Program-made: the position numbers and the translations under genes | The notes under the pieces: model-generated | Told to the model about the DNA's origin: nothing | The model's database searches: none | The model's input: the letters and a program-made list of their open reading frames with translations, nothing else | From: Euwallacea fornicatus | Taxonomy: Eukaryota > Arthropoda > Insecta > Coleoptera > Curculionidae | DNA length: 64,000 nucleotides | Reading direction: 5' to 3' | Assembly: GCF_040115645.1 (NCBI RefSeq) | Contig: NW_027096037.1 | Location: forward strand, 1 to 64,000 | Shown here: positions 1 to 15,574 of the stretch, piece after piece | Position numbering within the stretch: position 1 is the stretch's first letter | Layout: the number at the start of each line of letters is the position of its first letter

Positions 1-589
1 TGCATCTAGTTGAATTTCCAAGAAAAATAGTACTTTGTGTACTCGAACACACAACTTTTGGGGCTTTTCAAACTCTGAAACTCGATAACTACGGACAATT
101 AGTACCAAATTCCTTAAACAATGTGTCAAATTAATCAGCACTACGAGGCCTTTAAGATTCACAACACATCAAATTTGCATCTAGTTGAATTTCCAAGAAA
201 AATAGTACTTTGTGTACTCGAACACACAACTTTTGGGGCTTTTCTAATACTGAAACTCGATAACTACGGAAAATGAGGACCAAATTCCTTAAACAAAGTG
301 TCAAATTAATCAGCACTACGAGGCCTTTAAGATTCACAACACATCAAATTTGCATCTAGTTGAATTTCCAAGAAAAATAGTACTTTGTGTACTCGAACAC
401 ACAACTTTTGGGGCTTTTCAAACTCTGAAACTCGATAACTACGGACAATTAGTACCAAATTCCTTAAACAATGTGTCAAATTAATCAGGACTACGAGGCC
501 TTTAAGATTCACAACACATCAACTTTGCATCTAGTTGAATTTCCAAGAAAAATAGTACTTTGTGTACTCGAACACACAACTTTTGGGGC

Positions 590-3500
590 TTTTCGAATAC
601 TGAAACTCGATAACTACGGAAAATGAGGACCAAATTCCTTAAACAAAGTGTCAAATTAATCAGCACTACGAGGCCTTTAAGATTCACAACACATCAAATT
701 TGCATCTAGTTGAATTTCCAAGAAAAATAGTACTTTGTGTACTCGAACACACAACTTTTGGGGCTTTTCAAACTCTGAAACTCGATAACTACGGACAATT
801 AGTACCAAATTCCTTAAACAAAGTGTCAAATTAATCAGCTCTTCGAGGCCTTTAAAATGTCACAACACATCATCTTTGCATCTTGATGAATTTCCAAGAA
901 ATATAGTACTTTGTGTACTCGAACACACAACTTTTGTGACTTTTCAAACTCTGAAATTCGATAACTACGGAAAATGAGGACCAAATTCCTTAAACAAAGT
1001 GTCAAATTAATCAGCTCTTCGAGGCCTTTAAAATGTCACAACACATCAACTTGGCATCTAGTTGAATTTCCAAGAAAAATAGTACTTTGTGTACTCGAAC
1101 ACACAACTTTTGGGACTTTTCAAATACTGAAACTCGATAACTACGGAAAATGAGTACCAAATTCCTTAAACAAAGTGTCAAATTGATCAGCTCTTCGAGG
1201 CCTTTAAGATTCACAACACATCAAATTTGCATCTAGTTGAATTTCCAAGAAAAATAGTACTTTGTGTACTCGAACACACAACTTTTGGGGCTTTTCAAAT
1301 ACTGAAACTCGATAACTACGGAAAATGAGGACCAAATTCCTTAAACAAAGTGTCAAATTAATCAGCACTACGAGGCCTTTAAGATTCACAACACATCAAA
1401 TTTGCATCTAGTTGAATTTCCAAGAAAAATAGTACTTTGTGTACTCGAACACACAACTTTTGTGACTTTTCAAACTCTGAAACTCGATAACTACGGAAAA
1501 TGAGGACCAAATTCCTTAAACAAAGTGTCAAATTAATCAGCACTACGAGGCCTTTAAGATTCACAACACATCAAATTTGCATCTAGTTGAATTTCCAAGA
1601 AAAATAGTACTTTGTGTACTCGAACACACAACTTTTGGGACTTTTCAAATACTGAAACTCGATAACTACGGAAAATGAGTACCAAATTCCTTAAACAAAG
1701 TGTCAAATTAATCAGCACTACGAGGCCTTTAAGATTCACAACACATCAACTTTGCATCTAGTTGAATTTCCAAGAAAAATAGTACTTTGTGTACTCGAAC
1801 ACACAACTTTTGGGACTTTTCAAATACTGAAACTCGATAACTACGGAAAATGAGGACCAAATTCCTTAAACAAAGTGTCAAATTAATCAGCTCTTCGAGG
1901 CCTTTAAAATGTCACAACACATCATCTTTGCATCTTGATGAATTTCCAAGAAATATAGTACTTTGTGTACTCGAACACACAACTTTTGTGACTTTTCAAA
2001 CTCTGAAACTCGATAACTACGGAAAATGAGGACCAAATTCCTTAAACAAAGTGTCAAATTAATCAGCTCTTCGAGGCCTTTAAAATGTCACAACACATCA
2101 TCTTTGCATCTTGATGAATTTCCAAGAAATATAGTACTTTGTGTACTCGAACACACAACTTTTGTGACTTTTCAAACTCTGAAACTCGATAACTACGGAA
2201 AATGAGGACCAAATTCCTTAAACAAAGTGTCAAATTAATCAGCTCTTCGAGGCCTTTAAAATGTCACAACACATCAACTTGGCATCTAGTTGAATTTCCA
2301 AGAAAAATAGTACTTTGTGTACTCGAACACACAACTTTTGGGGCTTTTCAAATACTGAAACTCGATAACTACGGAAAATGAGGACCAAATTCCTTAAACA
2401 AAGTGTCAAATTAATCAGCTCTTCGAGGCCTTTAAAATTCACAACACATCAACTTTGCATCTAGTTGAATTTCCTAGAAATACAGTACTTTGTGTACTCG
2501 AACACACAACTTTTGGGGCTTTTCAAATACTGAAACTCGATAACTACGGAAAATGAGTACCAAATTCCTTAAATAAAGTGTCAAATTAATCAGCACTACG
2601 AGGCCTTTAAGATTCACAACACATCAACTTTGCATCTAGTTGAATTTCCTAGAAATACAGTACTTTGTGTACTCGAACACACAACTTTTGGGGCTTTTCA
2701 AATACTGAAACTCGATAACTACGGAAAATGAGGACCAAATTCCTTAAACAAAGTGTCAAATTAATCAGCACTACGAGGCCTTTAAGATTCACAACTCATC
2801 ATCTTTGCATCTAGTTGAGTTTCCAAGAAAAATAGTACTTTGAGTACTCGAACTCACAACTTTTGGGGCTTTTCAAATACTGAAACTCGATAACTACGGA
2901 AAATGAGTACCAAATTCCTTAAACAAAGTGTCAAATTAATCAGCACTACGAGGCCTTTAAGATTCACAACACATCAACTTTGCATCTAGTTGAATTTCCT
3001 AGAAATACAGTACTTTGTGTACTCGAACACACAACTTTTGGGGCTTTTCAAATACTGAAACTCGATAACTACGGAAAATGAGGACCAAATTCCTTAAACA
3101 AAGTGTCAAATTAATCAGCACTACGACGCCTTTAAGATTCACAACACATCAACTTTGCATCTAGTTGAATTTCCAAGAAAAATAGTACTTTGTGTACTCG
3201 AACACACAACTTTTGGGACTTTTCAAATACTGAATCTCGATAACTACGGAAAATGAATATCAAATTCCTTAAACAAAGTGTCAAATTAATCAGCTCTTCG
3301 AGGCCTTTAAAATGTCACAACACATCAACTTGGCATCTAGTTGAATTTCCAAGAAAAATAGTACTTTGTGTACTCGAACACACAACTTTTGGGGCTTTTC
3401 AAATACTGAAACTCGATAACTACGGAAAATGAGTACCAAATTCCTTAAACAAAGTGTCAAATTAATCAGCACTACGACGCCTTTAAGATTCACAACACAT

Positions 3501-4900
3501 CAACTTTGCATCTAGTTGAATTTCCAAGAAAAATAGTACTTTGTGTACTCGAACACACAACTTTTGGGACTTTTCAAATACTGAATCTCGATAACTACGG
3601 AAAATGAATATCAAATTCCTTAAACAAAGTGTCAAATTAATCAGCTCTTCGAGGCCTTTAAAATGTCACAACACATCAACTTGGCATCTAGTTGAATTTC
3701 CAAGAAAAATAGTACTTTGTGTACTCGAACACACAACTTTTGGGACTTTTCAAATACTGAAACTCGATAACTACGGAAAATGAGGACCAAATTCCTTAAA
3801 CAAAGTGTCAAATTAATCAGCACTACGAGGCCTTTAAGATTCACAACACATCAACTTTGCATCTAGTTGAATTTCCAAGAAAAATAGTACTTTGTGTACT
3901 CGAACACACAACTTTTGGGACTTTTCAAATACTGAAACTCGATAACTACGGAAAATGAGGACCAAATTCCTTAAACAAAGTGTCAAATTAATCAGCTCTT
4001 CGAGGCCTTTAAAATGTCACAACACATCATCTTTGCATCTTGATGAATTTCCAAGAAATATAGTACTTTGTGTACTCGAACACACAACTTTTGTGACTTT
4101 TCAAACTCTGAAACTCGATAACTACGGAAAATGAGGACCAAATTCCTTAAACAAAGTGTCAAATTAATCAGCTCTTCGAGGCCTTTAAAATGTCACAACA
4201 CATCAAATTTGCATCTAGTTGAATTTCCAAGAAAAATAGTACTTTGTGTACTCGAACACACAACTTTTATGACTTTTCAAATACTGAAACTCGATAACTA
4301 CGGAAAATGAGTACCAAATTCCTTAAACAAAGTGTCAAATTAATCAGCACTACGAGGCCTTTAAGATTCACAACTCATCATCTTTGCATCTAGTTGAGTT
4401 TCCAAGAAAAATAGTACTTTGAGTACTCGAACTCACAACTTTTGGGGCTTTTCAAATACTGAAACTCGATAACTACGGAAAATGAGTACCAAATTCCTTA
4501 AACAAAGTGTCAAATTAATCAGCACTACGAGGCCTTTAAGATTCACAACACATCAACTTTGCATCTAGTTGAATTTCCTAGAAATACAGTACTTTGTGTA
4601 CTCGAACACACAACTTTTGGGGCTTTTCAAATACTGAAACTCGATAACTACGGAAAATGAGGACCAAATTCCTTAAACAAAGTGTCAAATTAATCAGCAC
4701 TACGAGGCCTTTAAGATTCACAACTCATAATGTTTGCATCTAGTTGAATTTCCAAGAAAAATAGTACTTTGAGTACTCGAACCCACAACTTTTGGGGCTT
4801 TTCAAATACTGAAACTCGATAACTACGGAAAATGAGTACCAAATTCCTTAAACAATGTGTCAAATTAATCAGGTCTGCGAGGCCTTTAAAATGTCACAAC
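590..4900. repeat. Satellite higher-order block, first copy
   Basis: The order of monomer variants here recurs about 4.4-4.9 kb downstream. For example the rare TTTCGAATAC variant at 591 recurs at 4976, and the rare CAGGTCTGCGAGG variant near 4870 recurs near 9780. The offset is 4385 bp in the left part and 4910 bp in the right part, a difference of 525 bp, or three monomers. This indicates duplication of a block of about 25 monomers followed by a three-monomer gain or loss. Boundaries are approximate. Confidence 0.8.
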
Positions 4901-4974
4901 ACATCAACTTTGCATCTAGTTGAATTTCCAAGAAAAATAGTACTTTGTGTACTCGAACACACAACTTTTGGGGC

Positions 4975-7900
4975 TTTTCGAATACTGAAACTCGATAACT
5001 ACGGAAAATGAGGACCAAATTCCTTAAACAAAGTGTCAAATTAATCAGCACTACGAGGCCTTTAAGATTCACAACACATCAAATTTGCATCTAGTTGAAT
5101 TTCCAAGAAAAATAGTACTTTGTGTACTCGAACACACAACTTTTGGGGCTTTTCAAACTCTGAAACTCGATAACTACGGACAATTAGTACCAAATTCCTT
5201 AAACAAAGTGTCAAATTAATCAGCTCTTCGAGGCCTTTAAAATGTCACAACACATCATCTTTGCATCTTGATGAATTTCCAAGAAATATAGTACTTTGTG
5301 TACTCGAACACACAACTTTTGTGACTTTTCAAACTCTGAAATTCGATAACTACGGAAAATGAGGACCAAATTCCTTAAACAAAGTGTCAAATTAATCAGC
5401 TCTTCGAGGCCTTTAAAATGTCACAACACATCAACTTGGCATCTAGTTGAATTTCCAAGAAAAATAGTACTTTGTGTACTCGAACACACAACTTTTGGGA
5501 CTTTTCAAATACTGAAACTCGATAACTACGGAAAATGAGTACCAAATTCCTTAAACAAAGTGTCAAATTGATCAGCTCTTCGAGGCCTTTAAGATTCACA
5601 ACACATCAAATTTGCATCTAGTTGAATTTCCAAGAAAAATAGTACTTTGTGTACTCGAACACACAACTTTTGGGGCTTTTCAAATACTGAAACTCGATAA
5701 CTACGGAAAATGAGGACCAAATTCCTTAAACAAAGTGTCAAATTAATCAGCACTACGAGGCCTTTAAGATTCACAACACATCAAATTTGCATCTAGTTGA
5801 ATTTCCAAGAAAAATAGTACTTTGTGTACTCGAACACACAACTTTTGTGACTTTTCAAACTCTGAAACTCGATAACTACGGAAAATGAGGACCAAATTCC
5901 TTAAACAAAGTGTCAAATTAATCAGCACTACGAGGCCTTTAAGATTCACAACACATCAAATTTGCATCTAGTTGAATTTCCAAGAAAAATAGTACTTTGT
6001 GTACTCGAACACACAACTTTTGGGACTTTTCAAATACTGAAACTCGATAACTACGGAAAATGAGTACCAAATTCCTTAAACAAAGTGTCAAATTAATCAG
6101 CACTACGAGGCCTTTAAGATTCACAACACATCAACTTTGCATCTAGTTGAATTTCCAAGAAAAATAGTACTTTGTGTACTCGAACACACAACTTTTGGGA
6201 CTTTTCAAATACTGAAACTCGATAACTACGGAAAATGAGGACCAAATTCCTTAAACAAAGTGTCAAATTAATCAGCTCTTCGAGGCCTTTAAAATGTCAC
6301 AACACATCATCTTTGCATCTTGATGAATTTCCAAGAAATATAGTACTTTGTGTACTCGAACACACAACTTTTGTGACTTTTCAAACTCTGAAACTCGATA
6401 ACTACGGAAAATGAGGACCAAATTCCTTAAACAAAGTGTCAAATTAATCAGCTCTTCGAGGCCTTTAAAATGTCACAACACATCAAATTTGCATCTAGTT
6501 GAATTTCCAAGAAAAATAGTACTTTGTGTACTCGAACACACAACTTTTATGACTTTTCAAATACTGAAACTCGATAACTACGGAAAATGAGTACCAAATT
6601 CCTTAAACAAAGTGTCAAATTAATCAGCACTACGAGGCCTTTAAGATTCACAACTCATCATCTTTGCATCTAGTTGAGTTTCCAAGAAAAATAGTACTTT
6701 GAGTACTCGAACTCACAACTTTTGGGGCTTTTCAAATACTGAAACTCGATAACTACGGAAAATGAGTACCAAATTCCTTAAACAAAGTGTCAAATTAATC
6801 AGCACTACGAGGCCTTTAAGATTCACAACACATCAACTTTGCATCTAGTTGAATTTCCTAGAAATACAGTACTTTGTGTACTCGAACACACAACTTTTGG
6901 GGCTTTTCAAATACTGAAACTCGATAACTACGGAAAATGAGGACCAAATTCCTTAAACAAAGTGTCAAATTAATCAGCACTACGAGGCCTTTAAGATTCA
7001 CAACTCATAATGTTTGCATCTAGTTGAATTTCCAAGAAAAATAGTACTTTGAGTACTCGAACCCACAACTTTTGGGGCTTTTCAAATACTGAAACTCGAT
7101 AACTACGGAAAATGAGGACCAAATTCCTTAAACAAAGTGTCAAATTAATCAGCTCTTCGAGGCCTTTAAAATGTCACAACACATCAACTTGGCATCTAGT
7201 TGAATTTCCAAGAAAAATAGTACTTTGTGTACTCGAACACACAACTTTTGGGGCTTTTCAAATACTGAAACTCGATAACTACGGAAAATGAGGACCAAAT
7301 TCCTTAAACAAAGTGTCAAATTAATCAGCTCTTCGAGGCCTTTAAAATTCACAACACATCAACTTTGCATCTAGTTGAATTTCCTAGAAATACAGTACTT
7401 TGTGTACTCGAACACACAACTTTTGGGGCTTTTCAAATACTGAAACTCGATAACTACGGAAAATGAGTACCAAATTCCTTAAATAAAGTGTCAAATTAAT
7501 CAGCACTACGAGGCCTTTAAGATTCACAACACATCAACTTTGCATCTAGTTGAATTTCCTAGAAATACAGTACTTTGTGTACTCGAACACACAACTTTTG
7601 GGGCTTTTCAAATACTGAAACTCGATAACTACGGAAAATGAGGACCAAATTCCTTAAACAAAGTGTCAAATTAATCAGCACTACGAGGCCTTTAAGATTC
7701 ACAACTCATCATCTTTGCATCTAGTTGAGTTTCCAAGAAAAATAGTACTTTGAGTACTCGAACTCACAACTTTTGGGGCTTTTCAAATACTGAAACTCGA
7801 TAACTACGGAAAATGAGTACCAAATTCCTTAAACAAAGTGTCAAATTAATCAGCACTACGAGGCCTTTAAGATTCACAACACATCAACTTTGCATCTAGT

Positions 7901-9810
7901 TGAATTTCCTAGAAATACAGTACTTTGTGTACTCGAACACACAACTTTTGGGGCTTTTCAAATACTGAAACTCGATAACTACGGAAAATGAGGACCAAAT
8001 TCCTTAAACAAAGTGTCAAATTAATCAGCACTACGACGCCTTTAAGATTCACAACACATCAACTTTGCATCTAGTTGAATTTCCAAGAAAAATAGTACTT
8101 TGTGTACTCGAACACACAACTTTTGGGACTTTTCAAATACTGAATCTCGATAACTACGGAAAATGAATATCAAATTCCTTAAACAAAGTGTCAAATTAAT
8201 CAGCTCTTCGAGGCCTTTAAAATGTCACAACACATCAACTTGGCATCTAGTTGAATTTCCAAGAAAAATAGTACTTTGTGTACTCGAACACACAACTTTT
8301 GGGGCTTTTCAAATACTGAAACTCGATAACTACGGAAAATGAGTACCAAATTCCTTAAACAAAGTGTCAAATTAATCAGCACTACGACGCCTTTAAGATT
8401 CACAACACATCAACTTTGCATCTAGTTGAATTTCCAAGAAAAATAGTACTTTGTGTACTCGAACACACAACTTTTGGGACTTTTCAAATACTGAATCTCG
8501 ATAACTACGGAAAATGAATATCAAATTCCTTAAACAAAGTGTCAAATTAATCAGCTCTTCGAGGCCTTTAAAATGTCACAACACATCAACTTGGCATCTA
8601 GTTGAATTTCCAAGAAAAATAGTACTTTGTGTACTCGAACACACAACTTTTGGGACTTTTCAAATACTGAAACTCGATAACTACGGAAAATGAGGACCAA
8701 ATTCCTTAAACAAAGTGTCAAATTAATCAGCACTACGAGGCCTTTAAGATTCACAACACATCAACTTTGCATCTAGTTGAATTTCCAAGAAAAATAGTAC
8801 TTTGTGTACTCGAACACACAACTTTTGGGACTTTTCAAATACTGAAACTCGATAACTACGGAAAATGAGGACCAAATTCCTTAAACAAAGTGTCAAATTA
8901 ATCAGCTCTTCGAGGCCTTTAAAATGTCACAACACATCATCTTTGCATCTTGATGAATTTCCAAGAAATATAGTACTTTGTGTACTCGAACACACAACTT
9001 TTGTGACTTTTCAAACTCTGAAACTCGATAACTACGGAAAATGAGGACCAAATTCCTTAAACAAAGTGTCAAATTAATCAGCTCTTCGAGGCCTTTAAAA
9101 TGTCACAACACATCAAATTTGCATCTAGTTGAATTTCCAAGAAAAATAGTACTTTGTGTACTCGAACACACAACTTTTATGACTTTTCAAATACTGAAAC
9201 TCGATAACTACGGAAAATGAGTACCAAATTCCTTAAACAAAGTGTCAAATTAATCAGCACTACGAGGCCTTTAAGATTCACAACTCATCATCTTTGCATC
9301 TAGTTGAGTTTCCAAGAAAAATAGTACTTTGAGTACTCGAACTCACAACTTTTGGGGCTTTTCAAATACTGAAACTCGATAACTACGGAAAATGAGTACC
9401 AAATTCCTTAAACAAAGTGTCAAATTAATCAGCACTACGAGGCCTTTAAGATTCACAACACATCAACTTTGCATCTAGTTGAATTTCCTAGAAATACAGT
9501 ACTTTGTGTACTCGAACACACAACTTTTGGGGCTTTTCAAATACTGAAACTCGATAACTACGGAAAATGAGGACCAAATTCCTTAAACAAAGTGTCAAAT
9601 TAATCAGCACTACGAGGCCTTTAAGATTCACAACTCATAATGTTTGCATCTAGTTGAATTTCCAAGAAAAATAGTACTTTGAGTACTCGAACCCACAACT
9701 TTTGGGGCTTTTCAAATACTGAAACTCGATAACTACGGAAAATGAGTACCAAATTCCTTAAACAATGTGTCAAATTAATCAGGTCTGCGAGGCCTTTAAA
9801 ATGTCACAAC
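4975..9810. repeat. Satellite higher-order block, second copy
   Basis: This is the second copy of the block at 590-4900. It is longer because the segment around 6421-7060 is an extra copy of the variant series at 4141-4780 (offset 2280 bp, 13 monomers). The nested offsets, all near whole monomer numbers, are what unequal exchange or replication slippage in register would leave. Confidence 0.78.
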
Positions 9811-10829
9811 ACATCACCTTTGCATCTAGTTGAATTTCCAAGAAAAATAGTACTTTGTGTACTCGAACCCACAACTTTTATGACTTTTCAAACTCTGAAA
9901 CTCGATAACTACGGACAATTAGTACCAAATTCCTTAAACAAAGTGTCAAATTAATCAGCACTACGAGGCCTTTAAGATTCACAACACATCAACTTTGCAT
10001 CTAGTTGAATTTCCAAGAAAAATAGTACTTTGTGTACTCGAACACACAACTTTTGGGACTTTTCAAATACTGAAACTCGATAACTACGGAAAATGAGGAC
10101 CAAATTCCTTAAACAAAGTGTCAAATTAATCAGCACTACGAGGCCTTTAAGATTCACAACACATCAACTTTGCATCTAGTTGAATTTCCAAGAAAAATAG
10201 TACTTTGTGTACTCGAACACACAACTTTTGGGACTTTTCAAATACTGAATCTCGATAACTACGGAAAATGAATATCAAATTCCTTAAACAAAGTGTCAAA
10301 TTAATCAGCTCTTCGAGGCCTTTAAAATGTCACAACACATCAACTTGGCATCTAGTTGAATTTCCAAGAAAAATAGTACTTTGTGTACTCGAACACACAA
10401 CTTTTGGGACTTTTCAAATACTGAATCTCGATAACTACGGAAAATGAATATCAAATTCCTTAAACAAAGTGTCAAATTAATCAGCACTACGAGGCCTTTA
10501 AGATTCACAACACATCAACTTTGCATCTAGTTGAATTTCCTAGAAATACAGTACTTTGTGTACTCGAACACACAACTTTTGGGGCTTTTCAAATACTGAA
10601 ACTCGATAACTACGGAAAATGAGGACCAAATTCCTTAAACAAAGTGTCAAATTAATCAGCACTACGAGGCCTTTAAGATTCACAACTCATCATCTTTGCA
10701 TCTAGTTGAGTTTCCAAGAAAAATAGTACTTTGAGTACTCGAACTCACAACTTTTGGGGCTTTTCAAATACTGAAACTCGATAACTACGGAAAATGAGTA
10801 CCAAATTCCTTAAACAAAGTGTCAAATTG

Positions 10830-13800
10830 ATCAGCTCTTCGAGGCCTTTAAGATTCACAACACATCAAATTTGCATCTAGTTGAATTTCCAAGAAAAATA
10901 GTACTTTGTGTACTCGAACTCACAACTTTTGGGGCTTTTCAAATACTGAAACTCGATAACTACGGAAAATGAGTACCAAATTCCTTAAACAAAGTGTCAA
11001 ATTGATCAGCTCTTCGAGGCCTTTAAGATTCACAACACATCAAATTTGCATCTAGTTGAATTTCCAAGAAAAATAGTACTTTGTGTACTCGAACTCACAA
11101 CTTTTGGGGCTTTTCAAATACTGAAACTCGATAACTACGGAAAATGAGTACCAAATTCCTTAAACAAAGTGTCAAATTGATCAGCTCTTCGAGGTCTTTA
11201 AGATTCACAACACATCAAATTTGCATCTAGTTGAATTTCCAAGAAAAATAGTACTTTGTGTACTCGAACTCACAACTTTTGGGGCTTTTCAAATACTGAA
11301 ACTCGATAACTACGGAAAATGAGTACCAAATTCCTTAAACAAAGTGTCAAATTGATCAGCTCTTCGAGGCCTTTAAGATTCACAACACATCAAATTTGCA
11401 TCTAGTTGAATTTCCAAGAAAAATAGTACTTTGAGTACTCGAACCCACAACTTTTGGGGGTTTTCAAATACTGAAACTCGATAACTACGGACAATTAGTA
11501 CCAAATTCCTTAAACAATGTGTCAAATTAATCAGCACTACGAGGCCTTTAAGATTCACAACACATCAACTTTGCATCTAGTTGAATTTCCTAGAAATACA
11601 GTACTTTGTGTACTCGAACTCACAACTTTTGGGGCTTTTCAAATACTGAAACTCGATAACTACGGAAAATGAGGACCAAATTCCTTAAGCAAAGTGTCAA
11701 ATTGATCAGCTCTTCGAGGCCTTTAAGATTCACAACACATCAAATTTGCATCTAGTTGAATTTCCAAGAAAAATAGTACTTTGTGTACTCGAACTCACAA
11801 CTTTTGGGACTTTTCAAATACTGAAACTCGATAACTACGGAAAATGAGTACCAAATTCCTTAAGCAAAGTGTCAAATTAATCAGCTCTTCGAGGCCTTTA
11901 AGATTCACAACACATCAAATTTGCATCTAGTTGAATTTCCAAGAAAAATAGTACTTTGTGTACTCGAACTCACAACTTTTGGGACTTTTCAAATACTGAA
12001 ACTCGATAACTACGGAAAATGAGTACCAAATTCCTTAAGCAAAGTGTCAAATTAATCAGCTCTTCGAGGCCTTTAAGATTCACAACACATCAAATTTGCA
12101 TCTAGTTGAATTTCCAAGAAAAATAGTACTTTGTGTACTCGAACTCACAACTTTTGGGACTTTTCAAATACTGAAACTCGATAACTACGGACAATTAGTA
12201 CCAAATTCCTTAAACAATGTGTCAAATTAATCAGCACTACGAGGCCTTTAAGATTCACAACACATCAACTTTGCATCTAGTTGAATTTCCTAGAAATACA
12301 GTACTTTGTGTACTCGAACTCACAACTTTTGGGGCTTTTCAAATACTGAAACTCGATAACTACGGAAAATGAGTACCAAATTCCTTAAGCAAAGTGTCAA
12401 ATTAATCAGCTCTTCGAGGCCTTTAAGATTCTCAACACATCAAATTTGCATCTAGTTGAATTTCCAAGAAAAATAGTACTTTGTGTACTCGAACTCACAA
12501 CTTTTGGGGCTTTTCAAATACTGAAACTCGATAACTACGGAAAATGAGGACCAAATTCCTTAAGCAAAGTGTCAAATTGATCAGCTCTTCGAGGCCTTTA
12601 AGATTCACAACACATCAAATTTGCATCTAGTTGAATTTCCAAGAAAAATAGTACTTTGAGTACTCGAACCCACAACTTTTGGGGGTTTTCAAATACTGAA
12701 ACTCGATAACTACGGACAATTAGTACCAAATTCCTTAAACAATGTGTCAAATTAATCAGCACTACGAGGCCTTTAAGATTCACAACACATCAACTTTGCA
12801 TCTAGTTGAATTTCCTAGAAATACAGTACTTTGTGTACTCGAACTCACAACTTTTGGGGCTTTTCAAATACTGAAACTCGATAACTACGGAAAATGAGTA
12901 CCAAATTCCTTAAACAAAGTGTCAAATTGATCAGCTCTTCGAGGCCTTTAAGATTCACAACACATCAAATTTGCATCTAGTTGAATTTCCAAGAAAAATA
13001 GTACTTTGAGTACTCGAACCCACAACTTTTGGGGGTTTTCAAATACTGAAACTCGATAACTACGGACAATTAGTACCAAATTCCTTAAACAATGTGTCAA
13101 ATTAATCAGCACTACGAGGCCTTTAAGATTCACAACACATCAACTTTGCATCTAGTTGAATTTCCTAGAAATACAGTACTTTGTGTACTCGAACTCACAA
13201 CTTTTGGGGCTTTTCAAATACTGAAACTCGATAACTACGGAAAATGAGTACCAAATTCCTTAAGCAAAGTGTCAAATTAATCAGCTCTTCGAGGCCTTTA
13301 AGATTCTCAACACATCAAATTTGCATCTAGTTGAATTTCCAAGAAAAATAGTACTTTGTGTACTCGAACACACAACTTTTGGGACTTTTCAAATACTGAA
13401 TCTCGATAACTACGGAAAATGAATATCAAATTCCTTAAACAAAGTGTCAAATTAATCAGCTCTTCGAGGCCTTTAAAATGTCACAACACATCAACTTGGC
13501 ATCTAGTTGAATTTCCAAGAAAAATAGTACTTTGTGTACTCGAACACACAACTTTTGGGACTTTTCAAATACTGAAACTCGATAACTACGGAAAATGAGG
13601 ACCAAATTCCTTAAACAAAGTGTCAAATTAATCAGCACTACGAGGCCTTTAAGATTCACAACTCATCATCTTTGCATCTAGTTGAGTTTCCAAGAAAAAT
13701 AGTACTTTGAGTACTCGAACTCACAACTTTTGGGGCTTTTCAAATACTGAAACTCGATAACTACGGAAAATGAGTACCAAATTCCTTAAACAAAGTGTCA

Positions 13801-15100
13801 AATTAATCAGCACTACGAGGCCTTTAAGATTCACAACACATCAACTTTGCATCTAGTTGAATTTCCTAGAAATACAGTACTTTGTGTACTCGAACTCACA
13901 ACTTTTGGGGCTTTTCAAATACTGAAACTCGATAACTACGGAAAATGAGTACCAAATTCCTTAAACAAAGTGTCAAATTGATCAGCTCTTCGAGGCCTTT
14001 AAGATTCACAACACATCAAATTTGCATCTAGTTGAATTTCCAAGAAAAATAGTACTTTGAGTACTCGAACCCACAACTTTTGGGGGTTTTCAAATACTGA
14101 AACTCGATAACTACGGACAATTAGTACCAAATTCCTTAAACAATGTGTCAAATTAATCAGCACTACGAGGCCTTTAAGATTCACAACACATCAACTTTGC
14201 ATCTAGTTGAATTTCCTAGAAATACAGTACTTTGTGTACTCGAACTCACAACTTTTGGGGCTTTTCAAATACTGAAACTCGATAACTACGGAAAATGAGT
14301 ACCAAATTCCTTAAGCAAAGTGTCAAATTAATCAGCTCTTCGAGGCCTTTAAGATTCTCAACACATCAAATTTGCATCTAGTTGAATTTCCAAGAAAAAT
14401 AGTACTTTGTGTACTCGAACTCACAACTTTTGGGGCTTTTCAAATACTGAAACTCGATAACTACGGAAAATGAGGACCAAATTCCTTAAGCAAAGTGTCA
14501 AATTGATCAGCTCTTCGAGGCCTTTAAGATTCACAACACATCAAATTTGCATCTAGTTGAATTTCCAAGAAAAATAGTACTTTGAGTACTCGAACCCACA
14601 ACTTTTGGGGGTTTTCAAATACTGAAACTCGATAACTACGGACAATTAGTACCAAATTCCTTAAACAATGTGTCAAATTAATCAGCACTACGAGGCCTTT
14701 AAGATTCACAACACATCAACTTTGCATCTAGTTGAATTTCCTAGAAATACAGTACTTTGTGTACTCGAACTCACAACTTTTGGGGCTTTTCAAATACTGA
14801 AACTCGATAACTACGGAAAATGAGTACCAAATTCCTTAAACAAAGTGTCAAATTGATCAGCTCTTCGAGGCCTTTAAGATTCACAACACATCAAATTTGC
14901 ATCTAGTTGAATTTCCAAGAAAAATAGTACTTTGAGTACTCGAACCCACAACTTTTGGGGGTTTTCAAATACTGAAACTCGATAACTACGGACAATTAGT
15001 ACCAAATTCCTTAAACAATGTGTCAAATTAATCAGCACTACGAGGCCTTTAAGATTCACAACACATCAACTTTGCATCTAGTTGAATTTCCAAGAAAAAT
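10830..15100. repeat. Locally homogenised satellite subfamily
   Basis: Monomers here share markers that are rare elsewhere: CTCGAACTCACAAC on an otherwise common backbone, CTTTTGGGGGTTTTC, CCTTAAGCAAAGTG and AAGATTCTCAACAC. Near-identical pairs of units recur at steps of 350 and 525 bp (for example around 12598, 12948, 13999, 14524 and 14874). A short stretch of the same subfamily reappears near 19.5-21 kb. It looks like a recently amplified two- to three-monomer unit. Edges are approximate. Confidence 0.7.
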
Positions 15101-15574
15101 AGTACTTTGTGTACTCGAACACACAACTTTTGGGACTTTTCAAATACTGAATCTCGATAACTACGGAAAATGAATATCAAATTCCTTAAACAAAGTGTCA
15201 AATTAATCAGCTCTTCGAGGCCTTTAAAATGTCACAACACATCAACTTGGCATCTAGTTGAATTTCCAAGAAAAATAGTACTTTGTGTACTCGAACACAC
15301 AACTTTTGGGACTTTTCAAATACTGAAACTCGATAACTACGGAAAATGAGTACCAAATTCCTTAAACAAAGTGTCAAATTGATCAGCTCTTCGAGGCCTT
15401 TAAGATTCACAACACATCAAATTTGCATCTAGTTGAATTTCCAAGAAAAATAGTACTTTGAGTACTCGAACCCACAACTTTTGGGGCTTTTCAAATACTG
15501 AAACTCGATAACTACGGAAAATGAGTACCAAATTCCTTAAACAAAGTGTCAAATTAATCAGCACTACGAGGCCT

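Noticed and set aside
9742..9954. Plus-strand 70-codon frame in the satellite, and a similar one at 18964-19206
   Set aside because: They arise where single-base variants remove a stop in two adjacent monomers; no independent coding evidence.
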